Notes: generated by a model from the letters alone, not told the origin. Counted from the stretch's first letter, positions 12,401 to 26,267 are shown. The stretch is DNA of 64,000 bases from Paramecium pentaurelia (GCA_905183005.1 CAJJDO010000052.1:464020-528019), one strand, 5' to 3'. Numbers and translations: made by a program.

Positions 12401-15400
12401 TAAAATAGGTTTATATTGTTCTTTGATTAGATTACAATTCCATTAATATTAAAAATTGAATATAGGATTAATAGTCTTATCAATTTATTTACTCTTAACA
12501 TTATGATTATCTGGGAATGTCAATTTGCAATAAGGATCTGCAGTGACTCCATCATCTGGTTTTAATCCTAAAGCAACAGGAATATTAATATATAATTTCC
12601 CTTTCATTGGCCTTTTATTTTCTTATTATTATTCTCTTAAAATGAAATCTAAATCTTCTGTTAATGGTAATGGAGGATCATTATTTTAAATACCTTATAA
12701 ACAATACATAATTTATAAATAAATCTTTCCAAATTCTTTAGTCTTATATTTCTTTTACATCTTTTAATCTCCTTATAAATCTATAACTTCATTAAATTTC
12801 CACACTTATGGATTATTAAATGTATCTAACAAATCAATAGTACAATATCCCATCAATTCATCATTTACTAAATCATCATCAAACACTTCTACTCTAAGTG
12901 GTTAAATAGTATCTTTAGGCATTGATACATTAATATTAAATATTGTTTTCCAAGATGGATTAATTGTATCAGGTTTAGACAGTGTTTCTACTTTCTTACC
13001 ACCTGGTACTTTGAATACTACATATGGATCACTTGCTTTGCTATCAGCTACAACCAATCCTCTTGCATGTACTAAGAATATTCTTAATTAGCCTGAATAT
13101 AATCCTTATTTAGAATTAATTATTTCAAATAAATTTTCAGTTAATGGAGCTTCTGCTTAATCATCAATCATTCCTCTTTCAATAAATTTAGCCTGCATAT
13201 ATAAAAAACCAATAGATCCAAAATTTTTACTATTTGCTGCTGCACTTAAATTGTAAACTTAATTAATTGCCCATTCTCCTGGATGAGACACACATTCTTC
13301 CCATTACATATCCACATATCCAATTAAATCATCACTCAATATATTTGAATCTTTTACTAATACTTTTAAAGGAGTCTTTCCAGTTTCCTTTTTTACTTTG
13401 AATTAATTCCTCAAAATTTAATTGAAAATAGGATTTATAGAAGAAGATATTGTTTCTGTTTTTAATTCTTTACCTCCTGGGAAATTAACAATAACATATG
13501 GATCTGGTGAATCTGCTTTCAATTCTCTAGCATGTACAACTTTAATGACTAATTCTCCATCTATAAAATTTGGATCAGGATCAGCACAACCACTTGAATC
13601 AAATTTATCTTTTGCTTTTAAATTTGGATCCTTCATACCTTTTGGAACCCAATAACATTAAATATATATTTAAGCTGGTTATTTAGCTTTGGTATCAATA
13701 ATATCAAAATAATCATTGATAGACCATTTACATGGTTATTCTATACATGGAGCCAAATCTATTTTACACATTCCTAATTCATCATCACCAAGAACATCTT
13801 CATCAAATAATTGAAATTCAAGAGGAGGATATGGTGCCTCCTTTGGCATCAATACTTTTATCTATTATAAATCTCTCCATTCTGGATTCAAACTACATTT
13901 AATAGTCTTTGATTATATTTTTATCTCCTTATCAAATGATTTTATTTTAGCAATACAATATGGATCAGAAGTATCACCATCATCTGCTCTCAAATTCTTA
14001 CCTCTTACAAACAAAATTTTAAGAGTTCCTTCTATCATATCATCTAAAGTCAATTATTTCTTCTTCTCTTCTTTAGATACACCATCTCTGAATCCTATTA
14101 TCTATTAAAACATTGATTATGGAACATATCTAATCTTTAAATAAACTTTTGTATTTTCTTATAATGAATAACTTTTTTCTGATAAGAATTCTCCTGGATT
14201 TAATAAACATTCACTCCAATCTATATAAAACTCACCAATTATTTAAGTATTTGTTTATAATAGATTTTTAGGAGTCTCTACATAAACTTTTACATAAACT
14301 GAATCAATAGGTTCATTTGTTATGCATTTCAAATCTTACAAATACTTACCTTCCCAATATAGATCATTTGATGCTGTTAATTAAGCCTATATCTTCTTAT
14401 CAATAGACATAAATCTTAAATGCATAAAGAATTTTGGTTCCTTCAATTATTTCAAATCCTACTTTAAAATACATTAAATTGGTATCACTTCTAAAACACC
14501 ATCTTCTACTATAGTAGCTGTTATTTTATTTCCAATTATTGGTCTCTTAATTTCCATCTCTTAACCAGGAATAAATTTCATTGCTATATTAATAAATCCT
14601 TATGGCTTATACATTTTGCTTTACTCTTTAATATAAGTAGTATTTTGAAGTATGAATTTATTATTTATTATCCATTAATTTGGTTTATCAATAGTCTATT
14701 TCCACATAATCTTAACATCTCCTACGAAATTCTCTTCCTCAACAGCATTTTTATATAATCTAATCCAAACATATTCACATAAATTCTCTTTCAAAGCTTA
14801 CCCAATAGGAAAGATGAAAGCCTACTTGAATTCACTTTGATTAAAAAGAATAACTGATTTTTCCATAACATTTCCTCCCTTTAAAATTATATGACAACAT
14901 AATGATTTTGAATTGATTTAAGATCCATTAATTAATTAAACCTTTAAAAATCCTGTAATCTTTGTAAAATCTTTAATGTCAATATTCCACTCTTTAATTT
15001 CTTATTTTAATTCAGATTCTGTTGCTTCAATTTCTTCATAAGGATTATCTTCATCCTAAACTTGAATTCTATCTTATTCATCAACAATTATTTCTCCCTC
15101 ACCTTATTCCTCTCTCATCTTCTAATAATTATTAAGTGTTTCTCTCATTTCTTCCAATGAAACTGATCCACTCTTATCTGAGTCAAATATAGCAAACATA
15201 TTATTTAAATCTTTCTAATTTAATATAATTTTCAAAGATTTAAGTCCTTATTTAAGTTCTGCAGGATTCAAAGATCCTGATCCATCAGTATCTATTAATT
15301 CAAACATTTTTTCAACAGTTAAATTTCTAGCTTTAATGGCATCCAATAATTTACAAAATAATGCTTATTCAAATTATTCCCTTTATTTTGGTCTATCTTA

Positions 15401-17797
15401 TAATATTTAAGCCCATTCTTCAATTCCTATTAATTTTTTCTATCCCAAAAAACCTCCAATTCTACATAAAGAATGAATATCTTATTAACTTAATTTTAAG
15501 GATGCTAAAAATTATCTAAATTCATCTTAAGTTAATGATCCATCTAAATCACCATCAAATGTTTTCATTCTTTACTTCATAGGTGGTGGATTACCTTTCA
15601 ATGCTTTCAATAATACAATAATTGCATCATCATCTTATAAATTATCCATACCACCAGCAGCATTTGTAGGTAATACTTCAGCTTAAATTTTCTATTTCTC
15701 TTTAATTAACATATTCTTTTCTTCTAATAATTAATTTTTTTCAAATTCAAATTGTTTATTTGCATTTAATCTCTCTTATTACATTTTTTCTTTCTCTTAT
15801 TATATTTAAGCTAAAGTCTAAGCCTTCACTTAAGATAATTTCTCTTCATTAGATGCCTTAATGGTTTAAATGCTCTTCAAAAATAATTAACCTGCCTTTG
15901 CTCTAAGAGTTTTCTCTTAATCTTTGCTAGTTTATAATTATTCTTTTAATTCTGATATTTATGTCATATATTCTTATACTTCTTCTTCTGATATACCTTA
16001 AGGTTAATTTCTTAATTCTTCATTTTCTTATTCTAATCTCTTAATTGTTTAATTTAGTTGTTACTTATCTTTATCTAACTTACTTATAGTTTCATCTTTA
16101 TTTTTTAATTACTTATTAAGAGTATCTATTTATGCTTACAATTTCTCACTATTAGTTTTATTCTATCTCTAAGTTACTTCCAATTAAGCTCTTGTTTATG
16201 CTAAATCTTAATCAGTTTCAAATAAATGTTTTGCTTTTATTTAAATCTCAGTTTCTAAATCAGTAATTCTAGCTAAATATTCTTATTGCATCTTTCTTCT
16301 CATCTCTTCAATTTATTCTGTTCTCTTAACTGCTCCACTTCCATCAAACCACATTTCTCCATAAAATCCATCAATAACATCTTCATTACCACTACCTGAT
16401 GGTAATTATCTATCAAATGGACACAAAATATTAAAAGCTCTTACACATGCTTCCCCTGGAGGAACATCCTTAATAGCTCCATACAATTCTTCCATAGTAT
16501 TAATTCCTTCCATCCAAGATCCTGTATAAACATATGGACGTTTTAGATGATGATTAGCACGAATACCTGATTCCTATACTTTTTTCATTATTGTAAAAAA
16601 CTTTTCCCTTATCCATTAATTTATTGATGCAGGAGTCCATTTCACTTATAAAGGAGGTGCTTCAGCAGATACTATTTCTTTCTCAACAATAGGAAATTAA
16701 GGAGATTATTATGGCTATTTATTTGCAATTACTATAGATGATTATGGTCCTTATTCTTTCTTTTAATTTGTTAATTTCTATCCTTAAACAGCCTAATCTA
16801 AGTATTTTAAATCTTAATCCTAATTATTCATAGGTGAAGAACTATAAACAATTAATACTTCTCTAGTACGATCATTTGCAGCCAATTCCAATGGAGTCTT
16901 TTAACTTCTATCTCTCAATTACATACTTTCCTATCCACCTCTCTATAATAATACTGGAATAGCTCTTGTTTTTCCACCTTCTGAAGCATGATGAATAGGA
17001 GTTTTCAAATCCTCATCTAAAGCCATAGGATTAGCTTTAAAATCTAAGAGTGTCCTTAATAAACTCACTTAGTGTTAAGAAGAATTCCAAACACAATAAT
17101 GCAATGGAGTTCTTTTCCTCTAATCAACATCATTTGATAACTCTGGCTTAGTTGCTAATACCAATTATAATGTTTATGCACTTGGACAAGAAGCAGCAAA
17201 ATGAATACATGAACGACCTAATGAATCTCTTGCTGTTATATCTGCTCCTGCTTTCAACAATGTATCAACTATTGTTTCATGTCCATGTAAACATCCATAA
17301 TGTAAAGGTGTCTTCAGAGTCCTATCTCTACAATTAGGATTGAAACCACTCATCAATAGTATTTCCACTATGCTTAAATGTCCCTCTATTGTAGCTACAT
17401 GCAAAGGGCTTTTTTTCGTTTAGTCTACACTCTACTTGATTTGAGGATCCTTTGACTCTTTCAAGTACTATCTCACCTTTACAAGATCACCGCGCGAACA
17501 ATTGATAAATAAGGCTGAATGTTCTGAATTGTCTTTCCTTGCCATCCAATTTATATCAAATTTTGATCTATTCAATCTTTCAAAAGCTTTCACTTCAAAT
17601 TTACCTTACCAATCTAATCCTGTGTGCTACTGAAATACTTTTCCAAAATTTGGAATAATCAGTGCTGTAGCAACTTCTTCCAAAGCCAATCCTTCAAATC
17701 CCTTTCTTTGAAATTTCTATATCAAACCCTTTATTTGTTAATCTGATATTTCATCAGGTCCACCAGATCCATTATCAAGAGCTTTATTATAATTCAT
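9437..17797 (-). CDS. Giant ankyrin / coiled-coil / EF-hand / multi-C2 protein
   Basis: A single frame of 2787 codons with no intron, 2786 residues. Order of parts, approximate residues: 90-310 about six ankyrin repeats (TPLHYGCLHGHETIVDTLL type); 380-470 a globular stretch with YVYTGSWMEGINTMEELYG; 490-700 coiled coil; 745-890 EF-hands, including FDGDLDGSLTQDEF, IDTDGSGSLNPAEL and FDSDKSGSVSLEEM; 950 onward a train of C2 modules. Eight C2 modules keep the strand-loop motif ending DPY/DPF (near 1263, 1416, 1570, 1735, 1880, 2030, 2183, 2353). Four more (near 951, 1126, 2520, 2657) are degenerate. Modules usually close with an xxWxI/N motif such as PGTWING. Acidic Asp loops suggest calcium-dependent lipid binding, as in ferlins or multi-C2 tethers, but there is no C-terminal membrane anchor and the ankyrin/EF front end is not ferlin-like. 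Membrane tethering or cortical scaffolding under calcium control is inferred. Confidence 0.95.
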
Positions 17798-18322
17798 ATT
17801 ATAAATTAATTATTTTCAATTATATTTCGATTAGCTTTGAATTGGTTCAAATTATTCATTAGATATTCAATTTAATAATGTAAAATGACTAGATTAGGTT
17901 TCATTATCATTGACATTCTAATGACATTAATTTAATTTTTAATATTAATAAATATAATCTACAGGAACAAAATATTTAATAATTTCCTCATGATATTATC
18001 AATATTCAGTATTTTAATTAGTTCTAAATAAATATATCCTTCTTCAGTGTGTCTTCATAATTTTGCCTTTCCTTGCAATCGTATTTATAATTACTTGGAT
18101 TACCTTCATATAACAGGATTACAAATACAAATTTTTAAAGGTTATTAATCTTACAGAATTAACATGTGGATAGAAGCAAATATCAAAATGATTTATAGTA
18201 AAAACACACTAAACTTAAATCAGATTTTAATGTTTATGTTGTAAGAAGTGATTTGTCATAATATGAATAATAGAGTAGATAGGATTGATTATATAAAAAA
18301 ATGATGCTTTTATAATGTGAAG
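17798..18322. other. Intergenic, divergent promoters
   Basis: AT-rich spacer upstream of the giant gene and of the small plus-strand ORF. I see no conserved coding frame, RNA gene or repeat in it. Confidence 0.5.
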
Positions 18323-18604
18323 ATGGGAAAGATAATTTACATAATTGAGGTTGAAATTGAAATAGATAGAATGAATTAGGTTTCTTACAAAGAAAATATA
18401 ATTCTTAGATCTAGCTCTATAATCAATGATTTCTCAAAAGTTGATATATTTGAAGACCTTGATATTTATGATTAGAATTTGGATTAATGTAGAAAGAGTA
18501 TGTTTTGGTGTAGAGAATAGACATATAAATCAATAAAAATCAAATATTGTTCAAATAATGAAAATGTAATTCTAAAACATGTGTTTTGCTATCAAAACAA
18601 ATGA
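18323..18604 (+). CDS. Small hypothetical protein
   Basis: 93 codons with no intron. The composition is more varied than the surrounding spacer: charged, with five cysteines (for example QCRKSMFWCREQ). No domain is recognised. The following 200 bases hold short frames in other phases, so this could also be a fragment of an older gene. Low confidence. Confidence 0.35.
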
Positions 18605-18820
18605 AAATTAAGTTTTGCTATATTATATTAGATTTAAGAATGACGGTTAAATTTGATAATGTCAAGAAATTGAGTTTTGTGAATTATTCAAGAAATAAAG
18701 AAATTATGGATGTCTAAAGTTGTATTCAGAAGAAATGAGAAAGCTTCCTTTAGAATATATGTTTATAATTGATATCAAAGATTGAAAATTCAAATTGACA
18801 AATAAAAACTATATAATATA

Positions 18821-21800
18821 ATGAAGAACAAAAACAAGAAGTTATCAGCCTAAGATGGAAAATTTATTTATGAAGGAGATATAATTACAGATGATAAATC
18901 AAAATAGGTACTTTATGATGGTCCAGGATATCTATTTAATAATGAAACAAAGTGTTTTTTCAAGGGAACATGGAAAAGAGGCGAGAAAGTATGTGGAATT
19001 GAAACTTTCCCAAATGGTGATGTATATGAAGGTTAATTCAAAGATGGAGTATTTAATGGTAGAGGTTTGCTTTATAATAATGTTCAACTCTATCCTGGTA
19101 AAAAAGGTTAATACCTCTATGATGGGTAATTTGAGTAGGGATAAAAACATGGTTTTGGTAAAGAAACTTACATTACAGGGGGACGTTATGAAGGATCGTT
19201 TAAGTACAATTAGAAGCATGGAAATGGCAAATTAGTATTTTCTGATGGATCTTATTATGTTGGTGATTTTTAGAGAGGTAATTATATTCTTATTAAGTTT
19301 AGGATTACCTAATGGATTTGGAGTTCAAGTTGCTTATTCTAAGGAAAGAATAATTGCTGTATTCCCTCCACCTTATAATAATGAAGGTAGAATGGACTCA
19401 TAATAGAATGAGGAAATTTAAGATCACGAATAAGAAAAAGAAAAAAGAGAATACTTATATGAAGGTGATTTTGCAGATGGATATAAACATGGGATTGGAA
19501 GACTCTATTATCCTAATGGTTCTTATATATATGCTTATTGGGAATATAATAAACCTGCTCGTGATTTTATTGAGTATATTGCTGAAGGTCATAAATGGAG
19601 AATTCTTAATGTTAAATAATTATAGACAGAATAGAGTATTAATTTCTTCAAGATCATACGAGACAATAGACCTGAATGGATTGAGAAATATCCAATAAAA
19701 GGGAATAGCTATCCTCCTGCTGAATTAGATGGTTATAAAGTACTTATTGATGAAAAAGGATTGAAAAGAGAAGATTTTGAAGATCCAGAATTTGATTATA
19801 CTGAATAATCTTTTAGCATTAAGGATGAAAATGATTAACCTGTTGGAGCACCAATTGAATTTGAAAGAATATATACATCTAAATACTTCAAGAAGAAAGA
19901 ATTTAAACTCTTCACTAAAGAGATATAACCTGGTTATTTAAAATACTCAGAATAATATTGTTGTTAATAATTAACAGTTGTATTAAATGCACTTACATTT
20001 CATTCTTATCTTTTATCTAAAGTATTTTCTAGAAAATATGAAGCCGAGTAATTATAATATTTAATAATCTAGAATTGGATTTTATTTCATTAAACTATTT
20101 TTAAGAAATGAATGGAAAGAATTTATTGTAGATGATCGTATTCCAGTATTCAAATCTGATAAAATGCCTATATTTTCTAATTCTTAAGAACCAGAATTAG
20201 CATGGACTATATTATTCAAAGCATTTGCAAAATACAATTAATCTTTTCAATATTTTTCAAATGATAAAATAATGAGGGCAGTTGAATATTTAACATTGCT
20301 GACAGGTATGCCAACTGTATAATTATCAGTCCCTAACATCTTTGGGGATAATCAAGAATATTCTGATTAAGTATTATATTGTAAATATTATAGTAAAAAA
20401 AAATATGGAGAACTATGGCATAGAAATATTAAAATACTAAAGTCAGAATTTGTTATTTATATAAAGATATGGAAGATCGATTAAAATTACCTAGAAATAC
20501 AGCCTATTAAATTGTTGATATGCAAGAGTCATCATTAGGCAAAAGAGATGAATCATATTATCTACTTATTCTTGCATCAAATTAAAAACTTGCTTTAAAA
20601 TAAGAAATAACTAATTAAATTTCATTAGCTAGATAAAAATTATAGGAAAGAAATCCTTAAGTTAGAGGTAATGATTGTTACTTCTTTATGGAATATAAAG
20701 ATTTTATCAAAAATTTTCAATATGTATATGTCTTATGTGCTTCCAGATATCCAATACAAAATCAATAATTGATAGAACCTGAAGATAAAGATAAATATAA
20801 TCATGAATTAAGGTTCTTTTGTAAATTTAGAACAAATTTAGCTTAAGATTGCTTAATATGTATTACTTAAGATCATTAAGAAAAATAGGATGAATATGTT
20901 ATTTAAGATAGTAATTTATAAATGATTATATATTAGAAACATTTCCTGTAAGAATTGTACTTGCCAAACAAAAGGATTTATTTACTAATAAAAATTAAGT
21001 AAAGAAAAAGATTGTATCAAGATGGTAAGAGTAAGCCAATCGTTCAAAATAAGAAAGAGAAAAAGATAAAAAGGAAGAAACAATTAAAGGTGATATGAAA
21101 TATGGTTCCATATTTGAATAAAATTCTGATAAAAAACAACTTAATCCATACAAATATTGTTTTGGAAGAGGTTAATCTTCAGAGAAAATGTTATTTAAGG
21201 ATGTATCTTTAGAAAGTGGAGATTATGTATTATTTGTGTAAGTTGAAACAGGAGATAATAAAGAATAATTTGATTTAAAAAAAATGAAGTTTTGGATTAC
21301 AATTCATAGTCAGAAACTGATATAGATTCAAAGACTTGATTAATAAATTTAAGGATTCTAAAAATAAGTATATGAGAGTGCTATAGCTATTGCAGATAAA
21401 CATTCTTAAGATACTCAAAAAATTAAATATTTTCATAAAGGAGATCTAAGTGAATAAGAAAATGGAAGTAGTGATCTTGTAATTACTTAATATTTTATAA
21501 AAAAAGAAGGAACATATTTATAACATTTACATAATAAAAGTACTAATAAAATTTGGAGATAGAAATTGTATTTTAAATTAGATAATATGTAAATTATTGA
21601 TCATAGAGAATCTCAAAAATTAGATATATGTTTATCTAAAAAATAAACAGCTTTAATAATTATTTAACAAGTTGGAGCAAAAAAATATAATTTAGAAGGA
21701 GGAGAAGGAATTTGTATTGTGGATTTATTACATGATGAACATGCAGATGAGGAATAGGAAATAAAGAATCAAGATGTTGGAAGTTTTCAAGAGGATACAT

Positions 21801-21862
21801 AACAAATCTTCTAATAGAATTCATCAAAACCAAAATTTGGAAGTTTACTTTTTAAAAATTGA
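18821..21862 (+). CDS. MORN-repeat protein with degenerate calpain-like domain
   Basis: 980 residues; introns of 25, 25, 23 and 26 nt restore an exact frame. Residues about 10-260 are MORN repeats (YEGDFADGYKHGIGRLYYPNG type), which bind membranes or the cortex. They are followed by a calpain-fold region: the sequence around QYCCQQLTVVLNALT sits where calpains have GDCWFL, and RNTAYQIVDM sits where they have GHAYSV. The nucleophile Cys may be retained, but the following Trp is Gln and the catalytic His is replaced by Thr, so proteolysis is unlikely. The C-terminal 400 residues hold two beta-rich stretches resembling calpain C2-like (domain III) modules. Likely a non-catalytic cortical scaffold; this is inference from motif loss. 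Confidence 0.9.
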
Positions 21863-21995
21863 AAGTGAATATAAATATATATATATATATTTATTCAAAG
21901 TTAATCTAAAATTTTAAATAAATTTTTATGAATTATTTTAGCGGTAATTCGAAAATTAATTTAAATTTCGAAATTTGACATAAAACACCTTTGAA

Positions 21996-23252
21996 ATGAA
22001 TCTATTTCCTTCAAGAAATCTTTTTTCAAACCCTAGTTCACCTTAAACTTTTGAACCAAATCCATGTAAGAAGTTATTTGTTAATCCTCCATTTACACCT
22101 GAGTTTGGCAATTAAATTAGATAACCAATAAAATTATAAGTAAGAGAGGGGATAGGAATTGAATAAAAAAAATAATTAGCTTTGAAAATTTATTAATAAT
22201 AAGAATATAAGAATTAAAACGATTAAATTAATTCACCTAGTACTCCTAAATAAAATGAGAGAAAATTATAATAATCAACAGGAGAGAAAAGTAAGCAAAA
22301 TCAAATAAATAAAATTAATAAGAGAAAAGTAATTAGAAATTTGAATAAGTAATTTGATGGAGAATTAGGGGTTTCAAAAAGTAGATATTAAGAAGAATAT
22401 ATATAAGTGGATGTTTTGGGTAGTGGTTATTTTGGATAAGTTTATAAATGTAAAAATAGATTTACAAATTAAATTTGTGCAATAAAATGTACAAAAATAA
22501 AAAACAATAAATTAAATATTGATTTAGCAAATGAATCTCAAGCTTTGGCATATTTAAATTCTAAAGGAGCATGTAAAAATTTAGTTAGATATTTTACTTC
22601 ATGGTAAGAAGGAAATATGTTATATTTGTTAATGGAATATTGTGATTATAGTGTTAATTCAAGATAAGATTATGAGGAATTCGAAATTAAAAAAATACTT
22701 AAAGATATAACTAATGGATTGATTTTCTTGCATGAATAATAAATAACACATCTTGATATTAAACCAGAAAATATTCTATATAGTAAGAAAGATGGTTAAT
22801 ATAAATTGGCTGATTTAGGTTTATCAAAGAAAATATAATAACGTCAAGAAGATGTAAGTGTTGGAGACTTTAGATATATTGCCAAAGAATTACTTAATCA
22901 GACAGAGAAGTTAGATCTATGCAAAACTGATATATTTTCTTTAGGTGTTACTCTTTATTAATTAATGATAAGATAGTAATTACCATCAAATGGAGAAGAA
23001 TGGCATCGTATTAGAGATGGTATTCGAATTACTGATTTTCCTGAAAACATGTATTCTCTAAGATTAAGAAGTTTAATATGTAGAATGATGGATCCTAATC
23101 CTATTTCAAGAATTAGTGTTAAAGATATTTTGGAAGATGAGTATATATATATCAAGAATGAAAATTATATCAAATGGGAAAAAATACGTGGTTTGATGCT
23201 TAGAAGATAATTAGATGAATAATTAATTAAATAAAGAAAATACAGTATATGA
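21996..23252 (+). CDS. Wee1/Myt1-type protein kinase
   Basis: 418 residues, no intron. The N-terminal 110 residues are disordered and Q/P-rich, with SP and TP sites. The kinase domain shows LGSGYFGQVYKC (Gly loop), AIKCTKIK (ATP-binding Lys), THLDIKPENILY (catalytic loop in the H-L-D form typical of Wee1) and ADLGLSK (DLG in place of DFG, as in Wee1). The family phosphorylates Tyr, or Thr/Tyr, in the CDK glycine loop and delays mitosis. No transmembrane helix follows the kinase domain, which favours Wee1 over Myt1. The start is the first ATG of the frame. Confidence 0.92.
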
Positions 23253-23314
23253 TGGGATATTCAATTAGTTGATATTTTTCTGAAAAATTTTGTTATATAA
23301 ATTTTGTAAATTTT

Positions 23315-23979
23315 ATGCAAACTTAAAATAAATCATAAATATAATAAGAAGAAAACATACCAATCAAAAATTCAGAATATTAATAAGTAAATTAATAGAA
23401 CCATCAAATTTAATTGAACTAATAAGATCGAATATAATAATCATCAATACCAGTTTCTGAAAAAACTAAACTGCCTGTAGAATCTAACATAAATTTGAAT
23501 CAAAATAATTTTCCAGGATTCTAAGAAATACCAAATAATTGGATAAAATAAGTTCCTTATTAATAATCATCTATTGTAGCATAATAAATATAATCTGAAG
23601 TGAATTAAGTTTAACAATCTTCTAATTAGTAAATAGACAATTAATAATTTATGATTCCTTAAAGTATGTCATATCAACCTGGTTCTGGTATACCAACTCA
23701 TCATAACTTAACTTAAATTCCAAAATTAAGATTATCTTAATGTTTATAATGTAAATGGTGTAATCAAGAAGTATTTTCCTAAATTGAGCATAAAATTGGA
23801 TTGACTCAAGTATTATTGTGCCTCTTTTTCTTACCTGCTTTTGGAATTGGTCTAATTTTTATATTTTGTGATGTATTTATATTTATATAATCATATAGAC
23901 TTTTAAAGATTGCTAACATTTTTGTACTAATTGTTCTTGTGAATTGGGAGAAGTAAAATTGATTGATTTTTAATGTTGA
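23315..23979 (+). CDS. LITAF-domain membrane protein
   Basis: 212 residues with one 26-nt intron. The first 140 residues are Q/N-rich and disordered. The C-terminal part has the LITAF layout: a first Cys cluster (CLQCKWC), a hydrophobic membrane-embedded segment (LLCLFFLPAFGIGLIFIFC) and a second cluster ending HFCTNC. In animals LITAF/SIMPLE proteins coordinate zinc through these paired cysteines and sit on the cytoplasmic face of late endosomes and lysosomes. The position and spacing of the cysteines support the call. A role in endolysosomal sorting is inferred from the family. Confidence 0.85.
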
Positions 23980-24021
23980 TATTAATTAAAATTGATTGTA
24001 TAATATTAATTATATTTTACT

Positions 24022-25080
24022 ATGTTAGCTCCTCAATACATTTTAACGAAATTTCAGGAATTTTTGGAAATATAATTAGAAAATAAACCAAATAAAAATG
24101 AAGTAATAAAGAAATTAAGAGACTTTAATAGATATTTTGCAGCAAACAATTACAATATTAGCAAAGGGTTTGAATATCTTTAGAATAATCAAAACAGCAT
24201 ACAATAATTATCACCTATACCAAAAATAATTATTGATAAACTTTAAATACCTGAAACCACTATGCAACATACTGGACAAGGATTACAGGGTCTATATTAT
24301 GCAATTATGATTGGGTTATAAATTAAGAAAGGATAATTTATTGCTGATGGGACAGCTTATCAACAATTAAATTAACTAATTAAAACAAATTAAATTCATT
24401 AGAGTATAGGATTATGGTATTTTACAGAGATAGCTACAATACTTTTGAAAAATAGTATAAATCTTAATTTGAGTAACCATCTATTAGAAAATGGAATAAA
24501 AATTAGTGATTAAATTGATATTAAAAATTTGTCTATTGGATAGAGTGCACTTTTAATTGATAATCTTAAATATGTTATTAATGTTGATATACAATAAATA
24601 CTTTATTACAAACCAAATAAAACATTGCATAGATTAGTATTATTGAATTCTAGCCTTCCTAATTGTGTAAAGATAATGATAGAAAATGATATTTATTAAG
24701 ATGTGCTATTATTTTCTTTATTTTAAGATGAGTAGAATAACTAAAAAAATCAATAATCGAAACACTAATAATAATATTATCCTCAATAATAAAATAGTAC
24801 AGAATTGAATAATAAATAAATATCTATTCAGTTATAAGTTAAGATGTTTTTGGAAGAAATGAATCAATAGACAGATGTATTAATAGAATAAAATCAATTG
24901 AAAACATTACCTGAATTTAAAGCTTAACAATATGCAAAGTTAATGAAGAATCAAATATTGTCAGAAGAGAAGAAAAAAAAATGTCTAAAATGCTAATAGG
25001 AGTTTAGCAGTGATATTGGAAGTATTGCAGGATAAATTACAAATTTTTGTATGAAATGTTATAAAGAATTTTCAATTTGA
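24022..25080 (+). CDS. Unknown protein with C-terminal zinc-ribbon-like Cys pairs
   Basis: 352 residues with no intron. Mostly helical N-terminal 220 residues, then a Q-rich linker, a short helix and a tail with two CxxC pairs (CLKCQQEF ... FCMKCYKEF) spaced as in small zinc ribbons. No catalytic motif was recognised. It lies between the LITAF-like gene and PNO1 in the same direction, with separate short promoters. I do not assign a role. Confidence 0.85.
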
Positions 25081-25198
25081 AACAAATTATCATAATAATA
25101 AGCTGTATGTAAATATTATAAATATTTTATGGTAATTTTTTTGTAATTTCTTTAATAAATACAATTAACTTATTGTAATTAATTGAGAAATTTAGTGT

Positions 25199-25983
25199 AT
25201 GGACATCGATTAAGAGAAAGAATTTAACGAAGAAAATAATTAAATAATAGAAGAAGACATCAATTAAATCTAAAATGAAGTATAAGATATCCAATTCTAA
25301 TAAGTCACTGATAATTAGGAGAATGTATTAATAAATAATTAAACAATTAGAATAAAAAGGGTGAAATAAGAAGAGTGCCAGTTCCTCCTCATAGAGTAAC
25401 ACCTTTGAAAAATAATTGGGATAAAATATTGACAACAATAGTGGTATTTATTTAAATAAAAAATGAAAAGGAAAACATGAAATTGTAAATAAGAATGAAT
25501 ACCAAAAAAAAGTGTGTTGAAATAAAAACTTCTTAATTTACTGAAGATAAGACTTCATTACAGAGAGGTGTAGACTTTTTAAAAGCATTCATGATGGGTA
25601 ATAAAACTTAACTAAAAATTATAGGATTTGATATTGATGATTCAGTGGCTTTGTTGAGATTAGATGATTTATATGTAGAATCATTTGAAGTTAAAGATGG
25701 TATAATAGTAAATAAAATATAAATAGTTAAAACATTACATGGTGATCATTTGTCAAGATGTATTGGTCGTATATCAGGTGAAAAGGGCAAAACTAAATTT
25801 GCAATAGAGAATGCAACAAGAACTAGAATAGTTTTAGCAGATTAAAGAATACATATTCTTGGAAGCTATTCAAATATCAAAGCTGCCAGAGATGCAATTT
25901 GTGCTTTGATTTTGGGAAGTCCTCCTGGAAAAGTATATTCATAATTGAAGTCTCTCTGTAGAAAATATGTAGAGAAAAGTTGA
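25199..25983 (+). CDS. PNO1: RNA-binding ribosome assembly factor PNO1 (Dim2/Rrp20)
   Basis: 225 residues after four introns of 26, 27, 27 and 27 nt. Strong match to eukaryotic PNO1: RRVPVPPHRVTPLKNNWDKI, then the divergent first KH domain, then LHGDHLSRCIGRISGEKGKT and TRTRIVLADQRIHILGSYSN of the second KH domain, ending in ALILGSPPGKVYSQLK. The protein binds the 3' end of 18S pre-rRNA with the endonuclease Nob1 and is needed for small-subunit maturation in the nucleolus and cytoplasm. All family landmarks are present. The acidic Q/N-rich first 45 residues are less conserved, as in other species. Confidence 0.97.
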
Positions 25984-26267
25984 AATTATATTTGTCTATC
26001 ATAATCATTATAATTAATATTACATTAATGAAGGATATCTAAAGAGACTCTATAATATAATATTTAAATAATAAATTCATTAATGTAATTCAAATAAACA
26101 AAGTTAATCTTTAAACAATATTCATATTGCTAATTATAATATATATATTCATAGTTTTTTTATTTTATCTTTAAATAATCCAAATATATATTTTCCATCC
26201 TAAATTATAAATATTTTGATATAAATTATATAATTTTTATTAATTTTGTAATTAACAGTTAATTTAT
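25984..26267. other. AT-rich spacer
   Basis: Nearly pure A/T sequence between two plus-strand genes; no coding frame, RNA gene or repeat array is visible. Confidence 0.5.

Noticed and set aside
13418..13655. Two overlapping open frames on opposite strands
   Set aside because: The minus frame is part of the giant C2 protein; the plus frame is its shadow.
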